Shown here: piece by piece, positions 1-5,357 of the stretch
Position numbering within the stretch: position 1 is the stretch's first letter
How the letters are laid out: each line of letters begins with the position of its first letter
Source of the DNA: an uncultured Oscillibacter sp.
GTDB taxonomy: Bacteria > Bacillota_A > Clostridia > Oscillospirales > Oscillospiraceae
Length of the DNA stretch: 19,861 bases
Direction of reading: 5' to 3'
Assembly: GCA_948902155.1 (NCBI GenBank)
Contig: CAQVQZ010000016.1
Coordinates: 1 to 19,861 of the forward strand
Program-made: the position numbers and the translations under genes
Notes under the pieces: generated by a model
What the model saw: only the letters and a program-made list of their open reading frames with translations
The model's database searches: none
What the model was told of the DNA's origin: nothing

Positions 1-236
1 TGATCTTCGGCCAGTGGAAGCCCACCCGCATCGCCCTGGCGGCGCTGCTCTTCGGCTTCTTCCGGGCCCTGGGCAACGTGTATTCCGGCTTCGGCTTCCT
101 CCAGGCGCTGAACCTCCCGGCGGCAATGTACAACATGCTGCCCTACATCATCTCCCTGGTGGTGCTGGCTTTCACATCCAAGAAGTCCCGCGCCCCCAAG
201 GCCGAGGGCATTCCCTACGACAAGGGACAGCGGTGA
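1..236 (+). CDS. ABC transporter permease, nucleoside/simple-sugar type (C-terminal fragment)
   Basis: The gene enters from the left edge; the reading frame begins at base 3 and ends at TGA 234-236, so only the last 77 residues are visible. They contain a hydrophobic stretch (IALAALLFGFFRALGNV), the segment YNMLPYIISLVVLAF, and the polar tail SKKSRAPKAEGIPYDKGQR. This ending (LPY-hydrophobic-SRAPxAxGxPYxKG) is typical of the second permease of BMP/Nup-type ABC importers (YufQ/NupQ-like), which bring nucleosides or related sugars across the membrane together with a lipoprotein, an ATPase and a partner permease. Those partner genes would lie to the left, outside the window. A strong terminator follows directly, so this is the last gene of its operon. 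Substrate is inferred from the family. Confidence 0.75.
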   Translation, partial: IFGQWKPTRIALAALLFGFFRALGNVYSGFGFLQALNLPAAMYNMLPYIISLVVLAFTSKKSRAPKAEGIPYDKGQR

Positions 237-247
237 TTCAAAAAGGC

Positions 248-288
248 CGAAGGGGCTTCCGAACATTCGGAAGCCCCTTCGTTTTTTT
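248..288 (+). terminator. Rho-independent terminator after the ABC permease gene
   Basis: A perfect inverted repeat of about 16 bp (248-263 with 266-281; central bases form the loop) is followed by a run of seven T. It begins 12 bases after the permease stop codon. Confidence 0.9.
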
Positions 289-307
289 AAGAGAGGCGGC
301 GGCTGGC

Positions 308-355
308 CAATGTCATTCCGTTAAGCAGGAAATAAAAAGGCCCCTTTCAAAGTGC
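308..355 (+). repeat. Dispersed repeat, truncated copy 1
   Basis: The stretch with ATTCCGTTAAGCAGGAAA followed by AAAAAGGCCCCTTT closely matches 9842-9890. The match stops at about 355, just before the AT-rich element at 373. The distal part of the repeat (the hairpin ending in GCGGTGGGGATTGT) is missing here but present at 1043-1104 in the opposite orientation. Confidence 0.7.
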
Positions 356-372
356 GAATCAATAGTAGGACC

Positions 373-581
373 TAGATAGTGTCTACAGGAAATATATGGG
401 ACTAACGGCGGCTGAGCTTTTTTACAATATGCACATATATCTTATCGCTGATTGGTGTAAATAAACTTATTATTATCTACTCTTCAAAATCGCCCTCTTT
501 GGGAAACTGCGAAAATGTTTTGACTTCATATAGATTTTGGGATCAAATGTTCATCCAATTATTTCCTGTAGACACTATCTA
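373..581. mobile_element. MITE-like AT-rich element with 22-bp terminal inverted repeats
   Basis: Bases 373-394 and 560-581 are perfect inverted repeats, including GATAGTGTCTACAGG. If the terminal repeats are read from GATAGTG inward, both ends are flanked by TA (373-374 and 580-581), as expected for elements that duplicate TA on insertion (IS630/Tc1-type behaviour; family assignment is inference). The roughly 165-bp interior is strikingly AT-rich against the GC-rich surroundings and has no convincing coding capacity. The right end lies inside the 3' end of the transposase relic reading on the minus strand and supplies its stop codon, so the element probably landed in that relic. Confidence 0.75.
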
Positions 582-1017
582 AGAAGGAGCAGGGAAAAAG
601 CAAGAGAAGAAAAGATAAGGAAAAGAGACCAGGAAGGGAGCGGACATGGGAAGCGGATTGGATGCCGGATTTAATCTGCAGCCAATTGAAAAAAGACTCA
701 ATAGGCTGTCTGCAAGAAGCAACAGAGGAGTTCAAGCAGTCGCCGGAGAGTAAAGTATCCGATGGCTTCTTCTTTCTGGGAGTAATCAGTTCGATTGCCC
801 GTCCGCTCCGGAGCGTTTCCGCCCATGCCGTATCCGCGTAGGCCCGGTCGGCAAACAGTTTTCCATGGGCGACAGGGGCGCAGTCAAAATCGACTTGTCT
901 GGCCGCCCAGAGGTCGCAAAGGGATGCCTGGCTGATTTGGAATGCACAGGGAACCGGCAGTTTCCCCGGCCGGAGCATCACAAAAGCGTGGAGCTTAACG
1001 CCGGGATTACCTTCTAC
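559..1017 (-). pseudogene. DDE transposase relic, C-terminal part only
   Basis: The minus-strand frame encodes GVKLHAFVMLRPGKLP, then FADRAYAD, then RQPIESFFNWLQIKSGIQ and VRSLPGLF. This order matches the C-terminal half of DDE transposases of the IS4/DDE_Tnp_1 type: the second catalytic Asp lies in the ADRAY region and the Glu in RQPIESFFNW. The N-terminal half with the first Asp is missing. Upstream of about 1017 the frame continues open to 1170 but encodes only the dispersed repeat (1043-1104) and the short purine-rich repeats, so that extension is not transposase. The last residues (LDSVYRK, stop at 559-561) come from the inserted terminal repeat at 560-581. It cannot be an active enzyme. 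The exact IS family is uncertain. Confidence 0.75.
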
Positions 1018-1042
1018 AGCCAGTACGGCAACCGACGAACCC

Positions 1043-1104
1043 CCCTGCAAACAATCCCCACCGCCCTCCGGGCGGGCCCCTTTCAAAAGGGGCCTTTTTA
1101 TTCC
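1043..1104 (-). repeat. Dispersed repeat, copy 3 (inverted)
   Basis: Read on the minus strand this is AAAAAGGCCCCTTTTGAAAG, then GGGC, then CCGCCC-GGAG-GGGCGG-like hairpin sequence and GGTGGGGATTGT. It corresponds to 9868-9931 with a few changes. It contains two hairpins: the GGCCCCTTT/AAAGGGGC stem, which with its flanking T run could terminate transcription, and the CGCCC/GGGCG stem. It abuts the truncated 5' side of the transposase relic and is inverted relative to the copy at 308-355. Confidence 0.7.
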
Positions 1105-1114
1105 CCCGCCCCGC

Positions 1115-1153
1115 CATCTCCTATCCCCTATCTCATATCTCCTATCTCCCACC
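1115..1153 (-). repeat. Short GATAGGAGA-type repeats upstream of mutY
   Basis: On the minus strand this stretch is several near-copies of GGAGATAGGAGAT/GAGATAGGGGATAGGAG. The same purine-rich motif appears on the plus strand after mutY at 2240-2292, so mutY is bracketed by the motif in inverted orientation. Confidence 0.6.
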
Positions 1154-1160
1154 CTCCCCC

Positions 1161-1189
1161 TTGTCCCCACCCCCCATCTGTGCTATAAT
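1161..1189 (+). promoter_or_regulatory. mutY promoter, predicted leaderless start
   Basis: TTGTCC (1161-1166), a 17-bp spacer and a perfect TATAAT (1184-1189) form a sigma-A type promoter. Only six bases separate the -10 box from the mutY ATG at 1196, so transcription should begin at or within a base or two of the start codon. No SD sequence precedes the ATG. Confidence 0.65.
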
Positions 1190-1195
1190 CACCCC

Positions 1196-2266
1196 ATGAA
1201 ACAAACAACCACTCCCCTCACCAGCCTCCCCCCGCCCCTGCTGGCGTGGTACCGCGCCAACGCCCGGGACCTCCCCTGGCGCAGGACCCAGGACCCCTAC
1301 CGCATCTGGGTCTCGGAGATCATGCTCCAGCAGACCCGCGTGGCGGCGGTCCTGGGCTATTACGCCCGCTTTCTGGAAACCTTCCCCACCGTGGAGGCCC
1401 TGGCCTCCGCCCCGGAGGACCGGCTCTTAAAGCTCTGGGAGGGCCTCGGCTACTACAGCCGCGCCCGGAACCTCCAAAAAGCCGCCCGGCAGGTCGCCGC
1501 CCAAGACGGCTTTCCCGATGATTACGACGGCCTCCTGGCCCTCCCCGGCGTCGGGGACTACACCGCCGCCGCCATCGCCTCGGCGGCTTTCGCCAAGCCC
1601 CGCGCCGCCGTAGACGGCAACGTCCTCCGAGTGGTTACCCGCCTGACGGACGACCCCTCCGACGTCTCCGCCCCCCAGACAAAGCAGCACATCCGTGCCA
1701 AGATCCAGGCCATTTTCCCCGAAACCGAGCCGGATATCCGCATTTTCAACCAGTCCCTCATGGAGCTGGGAGCCACGGTCTGCGTCCCCAACGGCCCGCC
1801 GAAGTGCCTCCTCTGCCCGGTCCGGGACCTGTGCCTGGGCCTGTCCTGCGGCACGGCGGAGTCCCTCCCGGTAAAGGCCCCCAAGAAGCCCCGCCGGATA
1901 GAGGAAAAAACCGTGTTCCTCCTCCTCCGAAACGGCCAAATTGCCCTCCGGAAGCGCCCGCCCTCCGGCCTCCTGGCCGGCCTCTGGGAGTTCCCCAACG
2001 TAGACGGGACCCTGGACGAAAAAGCCGCCGGAGAAGCCCTCCGGTCCTGGAGCCTGGAACCCAAAGCCTGGAAAAACCGCCTGACGGCGAAGCACGTTTT
2101 CAGCCATGTGGAGTGGCACATGACGGGCTACACCCTGGAAGTCTCCGGCCAGGGCCCGCCGGGCTTCACCTGGACGGACACCCTGACCCGCCACGCCGTC
2201 CCCTCGGCCTTTGCCCGGTACACGGAAGAGGCCGAACGTGAGATAGGAGACAGGAGCGCAAGATAG
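1196..2266 (+). CDS. mutY: A/G-specific adenine DNA glycosylase MutY
   Basis: The 356-residue product removes adenine mispaired with 8-oxoguanine or guanine during base excision repair. In order: catalytic Glu41 in EIMLQQT; helix-hairpin-helix LPGVGDYTAAAI (116-127); catalytic Asp140 in VDGNVLRV; a [4Fe-4S] cluster site with Cys196, Cys204, Cys207 and Cys213; and a C-terminal NUDIX-like domain (about 235-345) with an FSH-type loop (FSHVEWHM, 302-309) that reads 8-oxoG. The first Cys spacing is seven residues, not the six of E. coli MutY, which I recall as common in Clostridia. The start is fixed because the next in-frame ATG lies at residue 43, inside the catalytic core. No SD is present and a promoter -10 box ends six bases upstream, so the mRNA is probably leaderless. 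The last ten residues (EREIGDRSAR) and the stop codon are encoded by the short repeats at 2240-2292. Confidence 0.95.
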   Translation: MKQTTTPLTSLPPPLLAWYRANARDLPWRRTQDPYRIWVSEIMLQQTRVAAVLGYYARFLETFPTVEALASAPEDRLLKLWEGLGYYSRARNLQKAARQVAAQDGFPDDYDGLLALPGVGDYTAAAIASAAFAKPRAAVDGNVLRVVTRLTDDPSDVSAPQTKQHIRAKIQAIFPETEPDIRIFNQSLMELGATVCVPNGPPKCLLCPVRDLCLGLSCGTAESLPVKAPKKPRRIEEKTVFLLLRNGQIALRKRPPSGLLAGLWEFPNVDGTLDEKAAGEALRSWSLEPKAWKNRLTAKHVFSHVEWHMTGYTLEVSGQGPPGFTWTDTLTRHAVPSAFARYTEEAEREIGDRSAR

Positions 2267-2292
2267 GAGATACGAGATAGAAGATAGGAGAT
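2240..2292 (+). repeat. Short GATAGGAGA repeats at the 3' end of mutY
   Basis: Three near-copies of AGATAGGAGA plus degenerate copies (CAGGAG, ACGAGATAG) lie head to tail. They overlap the mutY stop codon. The last copy carries the GGAGAT that probably serves as SD for the gene at 2302. Confidence 0.65.
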
Positions 2293-2301
2293 CATTCACT
2301 C

Positions 2302-2742
2302 ATGTCATTCTGGAAGCAAAGCGAAGACCCCTGGGACCGCAAGCCTGAAAAACCCCGCCCTGCCAAGGAGCCGAAAGGGGAAATCCTTGACAGCCTGAAA
2401 GCCTGGAACGAGGACCGCAAGGCCAGGGCCAAAGAAAAAGAGGAGGCCAAGCGCCTCCCCCCGGAGCCCTGTCCCTGGTGCGGCCAGGACATGGAGCAGG
2501 GCTATCTCACCGGCGGGCGGGATGCTGTCCGCTGGTATCCCGGCGTCTATATGTTCAGGCTTTTCCAAAGCCTGGACGGCATGAACGTGCTGGACGAGGG
2601 CAGTGGATGGAGCAGCTATTGCAAAACCGTCTGGCTCTGCCGGGACTGCAAAAAGATGGTATTCAACATGCCGGAAGAGCAGCCCCCCACCCTTTACGCC
2701 GTGCCCGAAGAAACAAAAGAGGAGGAAGAGAGCGAGGAGTAA
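2302..2742 (+). CDS. Small zinc-ribbon protein of unknown function
   Basis: The 146-residue product has a charged N-terminus (residues 1-55, rich in Lys, Glu and Arg), then CPWCGQDMEQGYLTGGRDAV, an aromatic stretch with WYPGVYMF, then WLCRDCKKMVFNM, and an acidic tail ending EETKEEEESEE. The two CxxC pairs should bind one zinc. The CPxCGxxMxxGYL pattern resembles the DUF6487-type zinc-ribbon family from memory; no function is known to me. No signal peptide or membrane segment is seen, so it is probably cytoplasmic. The ATG at 2302 is preceded by GGAGAT about nine bases upstream. It lies 35 bp after mutY and 31 bp before tdk, so it is probably co-transcribed with both. Confidence 0.75.
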   Translation: MSFWKQSEDPWDRKPEKPRPAKEPKGEILDSLKAWNEDRKARAKEKEEAKRLPPEPCPWCGQDMEQGYLTGGRDAVRWYPGVYMFRLFQSLDGMNVLDEGSGWSSYCKTVWLCRDCKKMVFNMPEEQPPTLYAVPEETKEEEESEE

Positions 2743-2773
2743 TCCGTCGAATTCGATCGCTCTTTGTATATTT

Positions 2774-3355
2774 ATGGCGCAATTATACTTTAAGTACGGA
2801 GCCATGGGCTCCAGCAAATCCGCCAACGCCCTGATGGCCCGCTTCAACTACGAGGAGCGGGGCCAGAAGGCTCTGATGGTCAAGCCCCGCCTGGACGCCC
2901 GGGACGAGGACCACATGGTTTATTCCCGCATCGGCCTGACCTACCCCTGCGTGTACTTCGACGAGATGGAAAAGATGACCATCATGGAGCTCCAGCAAAA
3001 CGCCTGCATCATCGTGGACGAGGCCCAGTTCCTTTCTCGCGGCGAGGTCATGCATCTGGTCCACATCGTGGACGACCTGGACATCCCCGTCATGTGCTAC
3101 GGCCTCCGGGCGGACTTCAAGGGAGAACTGTTCCCCGGCAGCTACGCCCTCCTGGTCATGGCGGACAAGATCGAGGAGGTCAAGACCATCTGCTGGTGCG
3201 GCAAGAAGGCCACCTTCAACGCCCGTTTCGACGAGCAGGGCAAGGTCCTGAAGGAGGGCGAGCAGGTAGTCCTGGGGGCCAACGACAAATACATCGGCCT
3301 CTGCCGCCGCCACTGGATGGAGGGCAATCTGGGCCCGGACTTCGCGCCCCTATGA
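2774..3355 (+). CDS. tdk: Thymidine kinase (type II)
   Basis: The 193-residue product phosphorylates thymidine in the nucleotide salvage pathway. It shows a P-loop at 9-16 (GAMGSSKS), the catalytic Glu83 in IIVDEAQF, the YGLRADFKGELFPGS loop (109-123), and a zinc site with Cys140, Cys142, Cys177 and His180. The residue before the P-loop Lys is Ser rather than Gly; the GSSK variant occurs in some Firmicutes thymidine kinases as I recall, so it need not mean loss of function. The ATG at 2774 was chosen because LYFKYGAMGSSK is the conserved N-terminus. No SD lies at the right distance; the nearest purine run (GAGGAG) is 34 bases upstream, at the end of the previous gene. The TGA stop overlaps the next ATG (ATGA at 3352-3355). 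Confidence 0.9.
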   Translation: MAQLYFKYGAMGSSKSANALMARFNYEERGQKALMVKPRLDARDEDHMVYSRIGLTYPCVYFDEMEKMTIMELQQNACIIVDEAQFLSRGEVMHLVHIVDDLDIPVMCYGLRADFKGELFPGSYALLVMADKIEEVKTICWCGKKATFNARFDEQGKVLKEGEQVVLGANDKYIGLCRRHWMEGNLGPDFAPL

Positions 3356-4224
3356 TCTGCACGCTGTGCCCCCGCCTCTGCCGGGCGGAGCGGACGGAGG
3401 ACCGTCCCGGCGGCGTGTGCGCCATGCCGTCCACGCCCGTCGTAGCCCGCGCCATGCTCCACCAGTGGGAGGAGCCCTGTCTGGTGGGCGAGCACGGAGC
3501 CGGAGCGGTGTTTTTCTCCGGCTGCAATCTCCGCTGTTCTTACTGCCAAAACAAACCCATCTCCCAGGGCGGCACAGGCAAGCCGGTATCCGTCTCCCGC
3601 CTCCGGGAGATTTTCCAGGACCTGACCGCCCAGGGCGTGGCCTGTCTGGACCTGGTAACGCCCTCCCATTTCACCCCGGCGGTGCTGGAGGCCCTGGGCG
3701 ACGCCCCCTGGACGGTTCCCGTGGTGTGGAACTGCGGCGGCTACGAGCGCGTGGAGACCCTCCGCCTTTTAGAGGGCCGCGTTCAAATCTACCTGCCGGA
3801 CCTGAAATACGCCCTGCCGGGTCCCGCGCAAGCCTACTCCGGCGCGGCGGACTATTTCGACCGCGCGACGGAGGCCATCCGGGAAATGTTCCGTCAAACC
3901 GGTCCATACCGTATGGAAAACGGCCTGTTAAAATCCGGCGTATTGATCCGCCACCTGCTCCTGCCGGGAGAGCTGGAGAACACCCGCCGGGTGATCGACT
4001 GGGTGTCGGAGACCTTCCGTCCCGGCGAGGTCCTGTTCTCCCTCATGAGCCAGTACACCCCCCAGCCCGGCGCGGAGGGCCGGCTGGCCCGCCATGTGAC
4101 CCGTTCGGAGTACCGGGCGGCCCAGACATACATGGAAAACTGCGGCGTCACCGACGGCTACACCCAGGAGCGGACCTCCGCCAAAGAGGAATACACCCCG
4201 GCCTTTGATCTCACCGGCCTCTGA
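3352..4224 (+). CDS. Radical SAM protein, PflX / pyruvate-formate-lyase-activating-enzyme-like
   Basis: The 290-residue product has the radical SAM motif CNLRCSYC (Cys58, Cys62, Cys65), which binds the [4Fe-4S] cluster that cleaves S-adenosylmethionine. Ahead of it lies a second cysteine-rich stretch, CTLCPRLCRAERTEDRPGG then C (Cys3, Cys6, Cys10, Cys23), characteristic of the COG1313 PflX group. SGCNLRC, DLVTPSHFTPAVL, PVVWNCGGYE and YLPDLKYA are all family landmarks. Length fits the family. PflX proteins resemble activators of glycyl-radical enzymes, but their targets are unknown, and no glycyl-radical enzyme is encoded in this window. The start overlaps the tdk stop in an ATGA junction with no good SD, so translation is probably coupled to tdk. 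Confidence 0.85.
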   Translation: MICTLCPRLCRAERTEDRPGGVCAMPSTPVVARAMLHQWEEPCLVGEHGAGAVFFSGCNLRCSYCQNKPISQGGTGKPVSVSRLREIFQDLTAQGVACLDLVTPSHFTPAVLEALGDAPWTVPVVWNCGGYERVETLRLLEGRVQIYLPDLKYALPGPAQAYSGAADYFDRATEAIREMFRQTGPYRMENGLLKSGVLIRHLLLPGELENTRRVIDWVSETFRPGEVLFSLMSQYTPQPGAEGRLARHVTRSEYRAAQTYMENCGVTDGYTQERTSAKEEYTPAFDLTGL

Positions 4225-4396
4225 TTTGTGAACAATCTCCGAACACCCCCAACTTCTCCCCGATTTCCCCCCGTTTTTCCCCAAATCTCCTCCATAACCC
4301 GCCAAACCGCCCCAATTTCCCACTTGTGCAATTTTCGCAATTTTCATGCCAACCCACGCCCGCCCAAAAACCCGCTCCATCCAACTCCAAGGTCAT
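4225..4396 (+). other. C-rich, G-poor trailer after the radical SAM gene; possible Rho-utilisation site
   Basis: This gene-free stretch is conspicuously rich in C, T and A and poor in G on the transcribed strand, with runs such as CCCCGATTTCCCCCC and CCCCAAATCTCCTCC. Its composition differs from the coding regions and from the neighbouring repeats. Unstructured C>G RNA is the known signature of Rho loading sites; that function here is inference. No ORF is convincing. Confidence 0.35.
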
Positions 4397-4398
4397 CC

Positions 4399-4700
4399 GG
4401 TTGAGGAAATCCTTCCTTACCTCCCTTGAAAAGGGAGGTGGCATTTGCGAAGAAAATGACGGAGGGTTTCCTCCGTCATTTTCCAGTCCCCCACTCTTTT
4501 GACCCTGGCGCTTGCGGAAACGCGGGCGGCAAGTAGCCGCCCCTGCATGGGTGGTTTTTTCGGAAGACCGGCAGTTGAAAGCGAAACCCTCAGTCACTGC
4601 TTTCGCCGTCGCCATCGGAAGAAATCCCGCTCCGTTCCGTTTCCGCCTGACGGCGAAAACTGCGCCAAACCCGGCCCGTTTTCCAGCGTTGCCTAAATAA
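4399..4700. repeat. Mosaic of intergenic hairpin repeats
   Basis: No gene is seen. The block contains a 9-bp stem ACCTCCCTT/AAGGGAGGT (4419-4427 with 4431-4439), a perfect 14-bp hairpin (4452-4483), and GCGGGCGGC/GCCGCCCC-type pairs around 4522-4543. It also carries a segment (GTCAC then ATCGGAAGAAAT, TTCCGTTTCCG) resembling 9983-10025. Such building blocks recur in the other intergenic regions of the window. Confidence 0.55.
4452..4483. terminator. Perfect 14-bp hairpin, possible bidirectional terminator
   Basis: GAAAATGACGGAGG (4452-4465), loop GTTT, then CCTCCGTCATTTTC (4470-4483). A and T tracts at the base of the stem would give a U tract in either direction, but no longer T run follows. 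It could end transcription from the mutY-tdk operon. Confidence 0.4.
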
Positions 4701-4701
4701 T

Positions 4702-4737
4702 AAAAAACCCCGCAAGCGAAAGCTTACGGGGTTTTTT
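4702..4737. terminator. Bidirectional terminator between the hairpin repeats and the ferredoxin gene
   Basis: AAAAAACCCCG (4702-4712) pairs with CGGGGTTTTTT (4727-4737); an inner AAGC-GAAA-GCTT stem-loop completes the hairpin. Read on the minus strand it lies 13 bp beyond the ferredoxin stop codon and ends in six T. It also has a T run on the plus strand. Confidence 0.85.
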
Positions 4738-4750
4738 ATGTAGCTGGTTC

Positions 4751-4924
4751 TTACTCCTCGGGGACGATGGCGCCGTTGGGGCAAGTGTCGCTGCAGGAAC
4801 CGCAGTCCAGGCAGGCAGCGGCGTCGATGACGTAAGAATCATCGCCCTGGCTGATGGCGCCGGCGGGGCAGGCGTCAGCGCAAGCGCCGCAGCTCACACA
4901 GGCAGAAGTAATCTTATAGGCCAT
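4751..4924 (-). CDS. 2[4Fe-4S] ferredoxin
   Basis: The 57-residue product carries two CxxCxxCxxxCP motifs, CVSCGACADACP and CLDCGSCSDTCP, each followed by a GAI segment. This is the classical clostridial-type ferredoxin with two [4Fe-4S] clusters, a small soluble low-potential electron carrier used in anaerobic metabolism (pyruvate oxidation, hydrogen metabolism, radical SAM enzymes). The open frame continues upstream to 5110, but the ATG at 4924 is chosen because it has an ideal GGAGGTG six bases upstream, gives the usual ferredoxin N-terminus (MAYKI), and lies downstream of a good promoter. It is a single-gene transcript, divergent from ctsR. Confidence 0.95.
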   Translation of the reverse strand: MAYKITSACVSCGACADACPAGAISQGDDSYVIDAAACLDCGSCSDTCPNGAIVPEE

Positions 4925-4954
4925 GGGATGCACCTCCATTAGAATTGTATCCCC

Positions 4955-4982
4955 ATTGTAGCATACTCTGGGAAAAATGCAA
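4955..4982 (-). promoter_or_regulatory. Ferredoxin gene promoter
   Basis: On the minus strand TTGCAT (4982-4977), a 16-bp spacer and TACAAT (4960-4955) resemble a sigma-A promoter, about 30 bases upstream of the ATG. A second TACAAT at 4949-4944 is an alternative -10. Confidence 0.6.
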
Positions 4983-5234
4983 GAGGTTTGTAAAACACCC
5001 GGCAGGAAAATTTTCATAACAGAGCACCTGATTAAATCAACGCGCACAGATTTGCGTCGGAAATTTTCCATAGCAAGGTGTGAAAACCCAGGAATTCTGT
5101 CAAGTTTCAAGCTTTTCCGGCAATATTTGTCGGAAATTTATGGCGTGAAGATGCGTGCAGGGACTGATTCGGCGGCTCCTTGACGGCGCATCTTTTCCCG
5201 AAAACCCAAACCGTTCACAATTTGTTTTCACAAA
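4983..5234. other. Gene-free divergent region between ferredoxin and ctsR
   Basis: No credible gene is seen. The stretch is more AT-rich than the coding regions and contains two GTCGGAAATTT segments about 70 bp apart (near 5056 and 5132), with unknown meaning. The control elements of the two flanking genes lie at its edges. Confidence 0.4.
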
Positions 5235-5251
5235 CATCAAAGAAAGTCAAA
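5235..5251 (+). promoter_or_regulatory. CtsR operator 1
   Basis: CATCAAAGAAAGTCAAA matches the CtsR box RGTCAAANANRGTCAAA as a tandem heptad, with differences only in the first two bases. It ends nine bases before the -35 box of the ctsR promoter. Confidence 0.8.
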
Positions 5252-5260
5252 GAATACCCC

Positions 5261-5288
5261 TTGACATTCTGACCGGCCGTGCTATACT
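5261..5288 (+). promoter_or_regulatory. ctsR promoter
   Basis: TTGACA (5261-5266), a 16-bp spacer and TATACT (5283-5288) form a strong sigma-A type promoter, flanked upstream and downstream by CtsR boxes, which implies autoregulated, heat-inducible expression. Confidence 0.85.
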
Positions 5289-5302
5289 AGCATCATCAGG
5301 AA

Positions 5303-5319
5303 CATCAAAGATAGTCAAG
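5303..5319 (+). promoter_or_regulatory. CtsR operator 2
   Basis: CATCAAAGATAGTCAAG is a second CtsR-type tandem heptad, followed at once by a further GGTCAAATT (5319-5327). It lies just downstream of the predicted transcription start, where bound repressor would block initiation or clearance. Confidence 0.8.
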
Positions 5320-5357
5320 GTCAAATTGACAATATCAATTAGAAAAGAGGCAACCCT

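Noticed and set aside
1018..1170. N-terminal extension of the transposase relic
   Set aside because: The extra codons cover the dispersed repeat and GATAGGAGA repeats and show no transposase similarity.
4499..4700. Two overlapping 62-65-codon plus-strand frames
   Set aside because: They lie wholly in hairpin repeat sequence, lack SDs and resemble no protein.
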